Of a DNA stretch of 33,381 nucleotides, positions 1-7,059 are shown one piece after another. A program made the translations under genes and the position numbers. The DNA is from Patescibacteria group bacterium. GTDB lineage: Bacteria > Patescibacteriota > Patescibacteriia > UBA9934 > GWF2-40-263. The DNA lies in the NCBI GenBank assembly GCA_018814025.1, contig JAHJAM010000015.1, positions 1 to 33,381 on the forward strand. The letters run 5' to 3'. The stretch's first letter is position 1. Each line of letters begins with the position of its first letter. Below the pieces are notes generated by a model. It worked only from the letters and a program-made list of their open reading frames with translations. It did not search any database and had not been told where the DNA came from.

Positions 1-3000
1 GGACTTAAGATGCCGAGGTCCAGAGTATAGGGAGCAGAGGAAGTATCCGTGGAAGCCGTGCCAAGATTGAGGTCAAAAACCATGGTTTGTTCCACATTGG
101 CGTTGATGGTGACTTGGTCATCATCCACGATGTAGACTTCGCCGGATCCGTTGTCGTTGGACCAGGTGATGGTGTAGGAGCCCACGGAACCGGGGTTAGT
201 GACTGGAACATTGGTCACAGACACTGTGCCGGCCTGACAGCCCACTTTCTGGGCTTGAATGTCTGTGGTGGAGATGCGGGTAATGCCGGAAACCGTGCCG
301 CCAGCGCAAGAGCCGATGGGCGTGGTAGCGCCAAAGTCGCCTAAAATGAAACCGGCCGGGAAATGCACATCCAACGTGGCCGTGGAAGTACCGGAGAGAT
401 CAAAGGAAAGATTGAAAATGGTGGGTTCGTTGATCTTCAGGCGTTCCAGACCAACCGAGTTGGAAGAAGTTTGATCCGCTACGCGGAAAGAGTAAGTGGT
501 GTCGTCGGAGGCCACAGTGGAGACAGTGTCATAGACTTCAATCTTAATGGCGTGGGGAACAGTGTCGGTTCGAGAATATGTTTGTGATGGGGTATTGCAT
601 GTGGCTGGAGAGACGGAAGCAAAGTTACAAGTGGCTTTTAGTTCCCCGGCGGTGATGAAATCACCGTCCAAATCCTCATCCACCCAAATCTTGATTTGAT
701 CAACACCGTTATCATCTGTTCCTTGAACTGAAACCGAAACCGGAGTACCAACCGCGACCGAAGTTGAGGGATTGATGTTGACTGAAGAAATAACCGGCGG
801 GTCATCTAAAGCTACGGGGTTGCAAGTCCCTACTCCGCCAGATGCATAACCAGTACCGCCAGTAACAATACAACTGCCACTGAAAGATGATGACAAGAAG
901 CCATAATACACACGCCCACCACCACCGCCGCCCGGATCATTACTACCGGCCGTATAACCGTTTCCGCCGATTGATGACAAAATACCATTTCCAGAAAAGG
1001 CTCCGTTCACACTGATATTAATACTGCCGCCAGACCCACCGGCTGTACCGCTGCCATTACTATCTGATTGACCGTTGCCACCATTTGTACTTAAGGTTCC
1101 GTTGTGAACAAACGGACCGGAAATTGCCAGTTTGATTAACCCGCCGCCAGCACCACCAACCGGTGAATAACGCCCATTACCGCCTGAGGCTCCGAACAAG
1201 ACCGGGGTTGCCGGCGGGACATCATAAACAGCATTAACACTTGATGTGTCTTGGCCTTGCCCCCCCAAACCGCCGTGCGAAGCACCCGAACCTGAACCAC
1301 TGCAACTGCCGTAACCCCAGCCATAGTAGCCGCCGCCGGTGCCGCAGACATTACTGGTATTCGGTCCCTTTCCATTGGCACAATCGGTGGCCGTACCCTG
1401 ACAACCAAGAGTATTAGCAATAACTGAAGTTCCATTATTTAGCGTAAGGCTGTCTAGGCCGGACCAGTCAATATTAGCGTTAACCGTAGCTCCGTTGGAA
1501 AGAGTCACGGCACCGCTCGTGATAGTGAAAGTTTTCTGGCTCGGTAAGGTAATATCAGTTCCATCAAAGTCAAGGTTGCCGCCAACACTAACGGTAAACG
1601 ATGTTAAGCTAGTGGGAGTGCATTGTAAGGTACCGGGCCAGGCCAAATTTCCGGTAACGCTTAAAGAAGGAGTGGTGGCCGAGGCTCGACAAAATTGATC
1701 TGTGGCCGAAGCATCAAAAGTCCAATCGCCAGTGGTGCTGAATGCGGTATTATCAAAATCGAAAGCGTGATAGATAGTGACATCGTTGGTCGTTAAATCC
1801 TTGATATAGACCGAGCCCTTGCTGCCGTCGCCGGAATCACCGGGCGTACCGACCAACCAACCATCACCGCCAGAAGTATCAAAATCGGTTGAGGCAAAAG
1901 TAAATGGGTTAACACCATCATTGGTGGTATATATAATGGAAATACGGCCACCACCGCCACCGCCGCCATCGGCACCGGTGCTGCCGCCGTCCCCGCCAGC
2001 GGCGGCAAAGCTACCTTCAGTATTTCCTCCATCGGAGATGGTATCCGTAGTGATATAAATCGAACCGCCCGCGCCACCGCCGGCACTACCATTACTAACG
2101 TTCATGACACCGCCAGTACCGCCATTAACGCTAATTGTTCCATTGTGTACGTATGTTCCGTTAACATCCAAACGAACCGCGCCACCACCATTGCCTAAAG
2201 CGGCAACGCGATACCAATTTTCATTACCGCTGGTTGCACCAAAGAGTGTTGGGGCAGTTAAGGTATCGACAAAATCCGTAATGGTAGCGAAACCCTGACC
2301 ACGACCGCCGCGGCCACCGTGACTCGCGCCGGGTGTGCCCACACCATCCCCACTGGTTCCATAACCCCAGCCGTAATATCCTGAACCTGTACCGCAAACA
2401 TTCGAAGAATTTGGCCCGTTTCCATTAGCCACTCCGGTTCCACTACCGTACGGAGGAATGCAGCCTTTTTCATTAGCGGCAATGCTTGTTCCGGAATTGA
2501 TAGTGAGATTATCAAGATTAGTCCAATTTACATTGGCGTTGATGCTGGTGCTATTAGATAAGGTTATATCTCCACCAGAAACATTGAAAAACTCTTCCGG
2601 ATCCAAAGTAAAAGTTAAACCATCAAAACTAATCGTTCCTGTAGCAGTGACATCAAAAGAGTTTAAACTTGTGGGTTGAGTACAATCAAGATTGCCGCGC
2701 AGAGTGATATTAGATGCGGTGATTGAGGGTGTTGTAGTGGTGGTGAAACAGAATTGATTTTCCACGGATGAATCATTGGTCCAAGTAGTGACCGAGTGAT
2801 CAGTGTCATCGAAATTGAATCCGTAATAAATCGTGGCACTGCTATTGGTGGTGTCTTTCACAAAGACAGTGCCCTTGTCGCCGTCCCCGGAATCGCTGGG
2901 CGTGCCGACTTCATAACCATCGCCGCCAGTAACAACAAAGTCGCCGGAATCAAAATTGAAAGGGTTGGTACCATCATTGGTGGTATAGATAATGGCAATA

Positions 3001-3893
3001 CTGCCGCCCGCGCCAGCGCCGCCGTCATAGCCGCCGCCAACACCGTTACCGCCGCCGTTACCGCCAACTGCAGTAAAAGTCCCTTCAGCATTTCCACCAT
3101 CGGAAACAATGTTAGCAGTAATGTAAATACTGCCTCCGCCGGCACCGGAAGAATAGTTGCCGTTTGAATCTGAACCGCCGTTACCGCCATCTGCGGAAAT
3201 TGAACCGTTATTTCTGAACGTGCCACCGACATCTAAACGAACTTTGCCGCCGCCGGCACCTGTACCACTATTACCATAACGACCATTGCCACCGGTCGCA
3301 CCAAAGAGCACCGGAGCAGTAGAGTCGTCATAAATCTCATTTACACCAGCCTGAGCTTGTCCACGACCAGCAAAACCACCATGCGAACCGCCGCTGCTGC
3401 CGCCGCTGTAATCACCATAGCCCCAGCCGAAATATCCACTGCCGGTACCACAGGAATTGGACACGTTTGGCCCAAAGCCGTTTCCCCCATCAACAGCAGG
3501 GGGCTGACAACCTTTGGAGTCGACATTGATTGATGCACTGGAATTGATGGTGAAATTTCCGCTGGTAGTAATGGTTACACCCGTGGCATCGGCGTTGGCG
3601 TGGGTCAGGGTAACCCCGTTTTGAACCGTGACTGAAGCCACATTGAAAGAGCCAGATAGGATACAGATGTCAGTGGTGCCATTGATAAAATTCAAATTAT
3701 CAGATGCACCATAGCTGGCGGCCGTGACAGTCTGGCTATTACAGGAAATATTATAATCAGCCGCGGACGATTCCGGGGTGTAAAAACCGAAAAACTCCGT
3801 GACCGTGAAAACGGAAATTAATAAAACCAGGGACAGGGCTAATCCGATCCCGATGAAAATCCCTTTATGGGCGCGCGGTGTGGTGGCCAGCAT
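1..3893 (-). CDS. Giant secreted glycine-rich repeat protein, N-terminal part (runs off left edge)
   Basis: One frame stays open from an ATG at 3893 to the window edge: 1297 codons, no stop. The N-terminus has a basic start followed by a hydrophobic stretch (about residues 12-32), so the protein is exported or membrane anchored. Three imperfect modules of about 350 aa follow (DNA starts near 3510, 2465 and 1405; the third is shortened). Each carries, in order, a KGC or LGC turn, NGxGPNxSN, CGTGSGYYGWGYG, a SHGG(R)G segment, LFGATGGNGRY, several GGNGG loops, an IIYTTNDGxNPF strand in the first two, and a Thr/Asn-rich block. A non-repeat part (below about 830) has an Ig/cadherin-like domain with an acidic DEDLDGD loop and another beta-rich domain. 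I recognise no catalytic motif; a surface adhesin or fibre is inferred. No Shine-Dalgarno is visible. The C-terminus is missing, so anchoring is unknown. Confidence 0.85.
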   Translation of the reverse strand, partial: MLATTPRAHKGIFIGIGLALSLVLLISVFTVTEFFGFYTPESSAADYNISCNSQTVTAASYGASDNLNFINGTTDICILSGSFNVASVTVQNGVTLTHANADATGVTITTSGNFTINSSASINVDSKGCQPPAVDGGNGFGPNVSNSCGTGSGYFGWGYGDYSGGSSGGSHGGFAGRGQAQAGVNEIYDDSTAPVLFGATGGNGRYGNSGTGAGGGKVRLDVGGTFRNNGSISADGGNGGSDSNGNYSSGAGGGSIYITANIVSDGGNAEGTFTAVGGNGGGNGVGGGYDGGAGAGGSIAIIYTTNDGTNPFNFDSGDFVVTGGDGYEVGTPSDSGDGDKGTVFVKDTTNSSATIYYGFNFDDTDHSVTTWTNDSSVENQFCFTTTTTPSITASNITLRGNLDCTQPTSLNSFDVTATGTISFDGLTFTLDPEEFFNVSGGDITLSNSTSINANVNWTNLDNLTINSGTSIAANEKGCIPPYGSGTGVANGNGPNSSNVCGTGSGYYGWGYGTSGDGVGTPGASHGGRGGRGQGFATITDFVDTLTAPTLFGATSGNENWYRVAALGNGGGAVRLDVNGTYVHNGTISVNGGTGGVMNVSNGSAGGGAGGSIYITTDTISDGGNTEGSFAAAGGDGGSTGADGGGGGGGRISIIYTTNDGVNPFTFASTDFDTSGGDGWLVGTPGDSGDGSKGSVYIKDLTTNDVTIYHAFDFDNTAFSTTGDWTFDASATDQFCRASATTPSLSVTGNLAWPGTLQCTPTSLTSFTVSVGGNLDFDGTDITLPSQKTFTITSGAVTLSNGATVNANIDWSGLDSLTLNNGTSVIANTLGCQGTATDCANGKGPNTSNVCGTGGGYYGWGYGSCSGSGSGASHGGLGGQGQDTSSVNAVYDVPPATPVLFGASGGNGRYSPVGGAGGGLIKLAISGPFVHNGTLSTNGGNGQSDSNGSGTAGGSGGSINISVNGAFSGNGILSSIGGNGYTAGSNDPGGGGGGRVYYGFLSSSFSGSCIVTGGTGYASGGVGTCNPVALDDPPVISSVNINPSTSVAVGTPVSVSVQGTDDNGVDQIKIWVDEDLDGDFITAGELKATCNFASVSPATCNTPSQTYSRTDTVPHAIKIEVYDTVSTVASDDTTYSFRVADQTSSNSVGLERLKINEPTIFNLSFDLSGTSTATLDVHFPAGFILGDFGATTPIGSCAGGTVSGITRISTTDIQAQKVGCQAGTVSVTNVPVTNPGSVGSYTITWSNDNGSGEVYIVDDDQVTINANVEQTMVFDLNLGTASTDTSSAPYTLDLGILS
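830..3520 (-). repeat. Three tandem ~1.05-kb repeat modules inside the giant surface protein gene
   Basis: The translated landmark KGC(Q/I)PP or LGCQGT, followed by GPNxSNxCGTG and YxGWGYG, occurs near 3510, 2465 and 1405, giving periods of about 1046 and 1059 bp. The copies have diverged considerably at DNA level but keep module order. The third copy ends early near 830, where an Ig-like region replaces the IIYTTNDG and Thr-rich parts. This pattern fits duplication of a structural module and later divergence. Confidence 0.75.
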
Positions 3894-3967
3894 ATATATT
3901 TTTGGCGCAAAAGCGCTGTCGTGAAATTTACGCCCGAAGGCGGCACGGGTAATAATTGGTTGTGAAT

Positions 3968-3976
3968 ATTATAGCA
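3968..3976 (-). promoter_or_regulatory. TG-extended -10 for the giant repeat protein
   Basis: On the minus strand, TGCTATAAT begins directly after the T-run of the hairpin at 3976-4012. No good -35 lies 17 bp upstream, where the hairpin itself sits, so the extended -10 would have to do the work. The predicted 5' UTR is about 70 nt. Confidence 0.45.
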
Positions 3977-4012
3977 AAAAACGAACCTTTCCGTTAGGTT
4001 CGTTTTTTTTTT
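3976..4012. terminator. Bidirectional intrinsic terminator
   Basis: The stem ACGAACCT / AGGTTCGT (3981-3988 and 3996-4003) is flanked by an A-run on the left and a T-run on the right. Read on the minus strand it ends the rmlA transcript (stop at 4086). The minus-strand T-tract leads directly into a TATAAT. Confidence 0.75.
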
Positions 4013-4033
4013 GCGCTTGGGGATAACTGGCGA

Positions 4034-4066
4034 CTAGAGATCCCTCACGTTCGTTCGGGATGACAC
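4034..4066. repeat. Half-copy of the GTCAT-type palindromic repeat
   Basis: Read on the minus strand, GTGTCATCCCGAACG, a short variable stretch and GAGGGATCTCTA closely match the left arm of the larger repeat at 23687-23807. It lies just downstream of the rmlA stop. It looks like a decayed or solo arm of a dispersed non-autonomous repeat. Confidence 0.6.
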
Positions 4067-4085
4067 ACGAGCCAATAGAGACAAA

Positions 4086-5168
4086 CTAAAGTTCAACAAA
4101 ACTGTTGTCGCCGACGATGAGCTGGTGGCCGGTGCGGGGGTGGGATTGCTTCACATCGCGGAGCGTGGCGTTCAGACCGATCAAACTGTTGACGATGCGG
4201 CGAGTGGTGTCGATTTGCGCGCCATCAAACACGATTGAATGCTCGACTTCGGTGTTAGTGATTTTGACATTGTTGCCAATGGCCGTGTACGGGCCAATGT
4301 AGGTGTCCGTGATGGCGCAATTGTCGCCAATAATGACCGGGCCGCGAATCAAACAATCAGAAGAAATGCGCGTGTTCTCCCCCACCTGCACCATGCCTTG
4401 CAGGCGGGCGCCGTCCGGAACATCGGACTTGATGCGGAAAGTATCGCGCGGCAGATCATCCATGACCAAGGCATTGCCTTCAAGCAGAGCCTCGGGCGTG
4501 CCAGTATCTTTCCACCAGCCGGTAATTTCCTCATAACCAGTCTTGCGGTTCTCAATATACCAAGTGTTGATGTCGGAAATTTCAAATTCGCCGCGCGCGG
4601 ACGGGGTGAGGGTACGGAAAGCGTCGAAATACTCCTCGTTGTACAGATAGATGCCGGTCACTGCATAATCTGAGGGCGGGACTTCGGGTTTTTCAATGAT
4701 GCGCAGCAAATCGCCATTCCCGGCAAACTCGGGCACGCCAAAGCGGTGCGGATCTTTGACTTTGGAAAAAGCCAGCATGCAATCCAGGTTTTCGTTTTGG
4801 AAACGCTCCACAAAACGGTTGATACTGCCGAGGATAATGTTGTCGCCCAGAAAAAATAAAAATTTGTGGCCGCGCAAATGTTCTTCAGCATTGGCCACCA
4901 CATGCGCGACGCCCAAGGCCCCGCCTTTTTGTTCCAAGTAAGTAATTTGCGCGCCCCAATAAGCCCCGTCGCCCAGAGCCTTTTGCATCATTTCCAACTC
5001 GCCTTGATTGACGTTCACGATGATGTCTTTAATGCCCGCGGCCACGATTTTATCAATCACATGCCAAAGCATGGGCCGGTTAGCCAGCGGAATGAGGTGC
5101 TTGTTGGTGGTCCAGGTGATGGGGCGCAAGCGCGTGGCGCGCCCGCCCGCGGCGATGAGAGCTTTCAT
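4086..5168 (-). CDS. rmlA: Glucose-1-phosphate thymidylyltransferase, long form
   Basis: A 360-aa sugar nucleotidyltransferase that would join glucose-1-phosphate to dTTP, giving dTDP-glucose for the RmlB in this window. The signature GGRATRLRP is at residues 8-16, with a downstream KHLIPLANRPM, FFLGDN (about 105), DPHRFGVPEF, IEKP, GIYLYN and WWKDTGTPEALL. After about residue 240 come hexapeptide-like turns (VGENTRISSDCLIRGPVIIGDN) typical of a left-handed beta-helix, as in the long RmlA subfamily (StrD-like and archaeal), whereas classical RmlA is about 290 aa. A different dTDP-hexose end product cannot be excluded. It is divergent from the cupin gene and separated from rmlB by three genes. 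Confidence 0.93.
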   Translation of the reverse strand: MKALIAAGGRATRLRPITWTTNKHLIPLANRPMLWHVIDKIVAAGIKDIIVNVNQGELEMMQKALGDGAYWGAQITYLEQKGGALGVAHVVANAEEHLRGHKFLFFLGDNIILGSINRFVERFQNENLDCMLAFSKVKDPHRFGVPEFAGNGDLLRIIEKPEVPPSDYAVTGIYLYNEEYFDAFRTLTPSARGEFEISDINTWYIENRKTGYEEITGWWKDTGTPEALLEGNALVMDDLPRDTFRIKSDVPDGARLQGMVQVGENTRISSDCLIRGPVIIGDNCAITDTYIGPYTAIGNNVKITNTEVEHSIVFDGAQIDTTRRIVNSLIGLNATLRDVKQSHPRTGHQLIVGDNSFVEL

Positions 5169-5177
5169 AATGAGGGC

Positions 5178-5206
5178 ACTTTACGATAGCAACCCAATCT
5201 CGTCAA
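5178..5206 (-). promoter_or_regulatory. Promoter of rmlA, leaderless
   Basis: On the minus strand, a TTGACG -35 (5206-5201), 17-bp spacer and TAAAGT -10 (5183-5178) are followed by 9 nt and the ATG at 5168. Transcription would start within 2-3 nt of the start codon. No Shine-Dalgarno is present. Confidence 0.6.
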
Positions 5207-5226
5207 TGCGGATTATGGGCTAATTC

Positions 5227-5255
5227 TTGACAAAAATCAGAAAACTTGGCAGAAT
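5227..5255 (+). promoter_or_regulatory. Sigma70-type promoter of the cupin gene
   Basis: A perfect TTGACA (5227-5232), 17-bp spacer and CAGAAT (5250-5255) with TG at the extended -10 position. Unlike its neighbours, this gene also has a strong Shine-Dalgarno, AAGGAGG at 5268-5274, 5 nt before the ATG. Confidence 0.7.
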
Positions 5256-5279
5256 ACTGAGTCAGTCAAGGAGGACATC

Positions 5280-5768
5280 ATGACCAAGCGCCAGCTGATC
5301 CAGCAAGTGATCGAGCTTAAGCCTGATACAACTCAGATCGGATGCGTGATCCAGACTCAGGTTTTAGATGATCTGATCGGCCAAACCGGCGGTCTGGCTG
5401 CCAAAACCATTCAGACCGTGCAATTGACTGAAGATGGTCGGTATGGCAATCACTATCACGTGAAGGGTTTGGAGTTGATTCTTTGCTTAAGCGGCCAGGT
5501 CAATGTATATCTGGTGGATCCGGAAGATCTGAAAAACCAGACGGTCATGATCTTGAATCCAGGACAAGGCTTGGTCGTGCCGGCCGGAATCGCGCATGCG
5601 ATTGAAAATCTTCCCAAGAGCCGCCAACCGTCGGATCAGGCTTGCGCTTGTCGTCAGGCCGATCAGAATAGCACTCACGCCATGTTGCTCATTTTTTCCT
5701 CAAGCTTTCCGCGCGAGGATGACAATCGTGACTTTGACGCGGCCTCATCCAATCAGTCCGTGATGTGA
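5280..5768 (+). CDS. Small metal-binding cupin protein
   Basis: A 162-aa single-domain cupin. Motif 1 is intact (H58, H60, E65, G72 in NHYHVKGLELILCLSG) and so is motif 2 (G95, P101, G103, H106, N110 in GQGLVVPAGIAHAIEN). The four usual metal ligands, H58, H60, E65 and H106, are therefore all present. RmlC-type epimerases lack this HxH triad, so this is unlikely to be RmlC. A role in nucleotide-sugar metabolism is suggested only by the neighbouring rmlA. The C-terminal third is atypical: a CACR stretch followed by a polar tail with no recognisable fold. Start choice is firm: AAGGAGG lies 5 nt upstream. Substrate unknown. Confidence 0.8.
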   Translation: MTKRQLIQQVIELKPDTTQIGCVIQTQVLDDLIGQTGGLAAKTIQTVQLTEDGRYGNHYHVKGLELILCLSGQVNVYLVDPEDLKNQTVMILNPGQGLVVPAGIAHAIENLPKSRQPSDQACACRQADQNSTHAMLLIFSSSFPREDDNRDFDAASSNQSVM

Positions 5769-5774
5769 AACCTT

Positions 5775-5804
5775 AACACCCCAGCGTTAGCCGGGGTGTT
5801 TTTT
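5775..5804 (+). terminator. Intrinsic terminator of the cupin gene
   Basis: AACACCCC (5775-5782) pairs with GGGGTGTT (5793-5800), followed by a T-run. It begins 6 nt after the UGA stop. A near copy stands at 6080-6110. Confidence 0.85.
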
Positions 5805-5805
5805 A

Positions 5806-5834
5806 TTTACATCTGACAAAACGGCTGTTAAGAT
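5806..5834 (+). promoter_or_regulatory. Promoter of the small coiled-coil gene, leaderless
   Basis: TTTACA (5806-5811), 17-bp spacer and TAAGAT (5829-5834) with TG at 5826-5827. Only 8 nt separate the -10 from the ATG at 5843. The -35 overlaps the tail of the preceding terminator. Confidence 0.55.
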
Positions 5835-5842
5835 GAAATTGT

Positions 5843-6069
5843 ATGGATATTCAAGATAAAATCTTAGATGCGGTTCTGGATACACAAGCTGATGTAAAGC
5901 ATTTGAATGATCGTGTCGAGCATGTTGAGGAAGTGCAAGTGAAGACTTACGATAAGTTGGATGGTTTTTGACTTTGATTGATCGTCACGAAGCTGAAATC
6001 GCATCATTAAGATCAAGATGTGAGAGGTTGGAAGAAAGAATCTTGAAGCTTGAAGGTTCGGCTGGTTAG
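5843..6069 (+). pseudogene. Small coiled-coil protein gene with an internal frameshift
   Basis: From the ATG at 5843, 42 codons encode an amphipathic helix (MDIQDKILDAVLDTQADVKH...) ending at UGA 5969-5971. In the -1 frame the helix continues with the same heptad character to UAG 6067-6069 (LIDRHEAEIASLRSRCERL, then EERILKLEG). The junction is a run of five T (5965-5969): GGT TTT TGA would read GGT TTT TTG with one more T. The joined product would be about 75 aa and wholly coiled-coil. Either the run has lost a base, or TTT slips by -1 in front of the stop. A promoter and terminator bound the gene, so it looks like a real transcription unit. Function unknown; short coiled-coil proteins of this kind are common in CPR genomes. 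Confidence 0.6.
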
Positions 6070-6079
6070 TTACAAATTT

Positions 6080-6110
6080 AAACACCTCAGCGCCAGCCGG
6101 GGTGTTTTTT
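6080..6110. terminator. Terminator shared by the coiled-coil gene and the NRS/ER gene
   Basis: AACACC and GGTGTT arms around CAGCGCCAGCCGG, then six T. Nearly identical to the terminator at 5775-5804. A weaker T-tract on the minus strand could end the transcript stopping at 6122. Confidence 0.75.
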
Positions 6111-6121
6111 ATTTTCCCAAC

Positions 6122-6967
6122 CTACTTCTTTTCTATTTCCCTCGCGTACTTCTCCATGGTATCGCGGATGGCTTCTGCCACCGGCCGCATGTGGATGCCG
6201 TATTCGGCCAAACGATCCGAGGCCAGGAAATTGTTTGAGCGTTTCTTTTTGGCCAAACCGCAAGTGACCAGTTCGCCTTCGTCAATAAATTCGCAAGCGT
6301 GGTTGGGATCGACCAGCTCTTTATACAAAGCAAGAGTCTCACGGTGGCGGAGCGTGCCCGGATTGGTGACATGGAAAATTCCGGGAGCTTTTTTAGATAA
6401 CAGCTGATAGAAAACATCAATCATGTCGTCGATGACAGTGACGGAGTTCTCCACATCAATTACTTTCGGATAAGAAGCTAATTTATCGATGAGATTGCCG
6501 GGTGACGGCTGCCAATCAATGGGCATTCTGATTCGGGCGATGCCCACGTTGGGCAAAGTGGACAAAATCAAATCCGCGGCCCATTTGCTGCGGGAGTAAA
6601 CCGCGCTGGGGTTGCCAAAGTCGTGTTCGCGCCAGGCTTTATCTTCGTGAGGAGAATCACCATAAAAAATACAGCCCGAGCCCATGTGCAAAAGATAAAC
6701 GCCGGCTTCTTGAGCCGCATCCGCTAAATTGAGCGGCAAAATCGTGTTGCCGCGCATGGTGGCGATTTGATTGTCTTCGCACCAATCCACATTGGGCCGG
6801 CCTTTGATGCCGGCGGCATTTAAAATCGCGTCCGGATTATGCAAACGGATTTCTTCAAGCGCCTCAGCCGGAGTATTTACAATTTTGTCAGTGATGATGG
6901 CTTCGTCTCCCCAGACCTCTTTGCACCGATTGCCCAGGTAGCCGTTGCCGAAGATTAGGATTTTCAT
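6122..6967 (-). CDS. NRS/ER-like dTDP-4-keto-6-deoxyglucose epimerase-reductase
   Basis: A 281-aa extended short-chain dehydrogenase. It has GNGYLG for NAD(P)H at residues 7-12, GIKGRPNVDWCE at 54-64, GSGCIF at 96-101 and the YSRSK catalytic pair (Y124, K128). The later MPIDWQPSP, NSVTVIDDM, FHVTNPG and KRSNNF segments match the plant RHM C-terminal/UER and NRS/ER family, not typical RmlD. That family carries out both the 3,5-epimerisation and the 4-keto reduction that RmlC and RmlD perform elsewhere. With RmlA and RmlB here, the route to dTDP-L-rhamnose would be complete. Function is inferred from motifs; a plain RmlD-like reductase is the alternative. It is the last gene of the minus-strand cluster, separated from rmlB by a palindromic repeat. 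The start has no Shine-Dalgarno. Confidence 0.85.
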   Translation of the reverse strand: MKILIFGNGYLGNRCKEVWGDEAIITDKIVNTPAEALEEIRLHNPDAILNAAGIKGRPNVDWCEDNQIATMRGNTILPLNLADAAQEAGVYLLHMGSGCIFYGDSPHEDKAWREHDFGNPSAVYSRSKWAADLILSTLPNVGIARIRMPIDWQPSPGNLIDKLASYPKVIDVENSVTVIDDMIDVFYQLLSKKAPGIFHVTNPGTLRHRETLALYKELVDPNHACEFIDEGELVTCGLAKKKRSNNFLASDRLAEYGIHMRPVAEAIRDTMEKYAREIEKK

Positions 6968-6978
6968 AAATTACTATT

Positions 6979-7059
6979 GTCATTCTGATCCGGCAAAGCC
7001 GGAGAAGAATCCTCATGATGAAGATCCTTCACCCGCCGTTGGCGGGTTCAGGATGACAC
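6979..7059. repeat. GTCAT-ended mosaic palindrome between rmlB and NRS/ER
   Basis: Ends are TGTCAT and ATGACA. Inside are the mini-hairpins CCGGC-aaa-GCCGG and CCCGCC-gtt-GGCGGG and the inverted arms GAATCCT and AGATCCTTC. It fills almost the whole 92-bp gap and abuts the rmlB stop. Same family as 4034, 23687, 24061 and 33121. Confidence 0.75.

Noticed and set aside
1136-1435. Apparent 99-aa frame suggesting a frameshift at the seven-G run (1260-1266) in the giant repeat gene
   Set aside because: With all seven G counted, the main frame reads SHGGLGGQGQDTSSVNAVYD straight through, and the total length from 3893 to the edge agrees with one uninterrupted frame.
5280-5768. Cupin as RmlC (dTDP-4-dehydrorhamnose 3,5-epimerase)
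   Set aside because: RmlC lacks the metal-binding HxH, and typical RmlC segments are absent; here all four cupin metal ligands are present.
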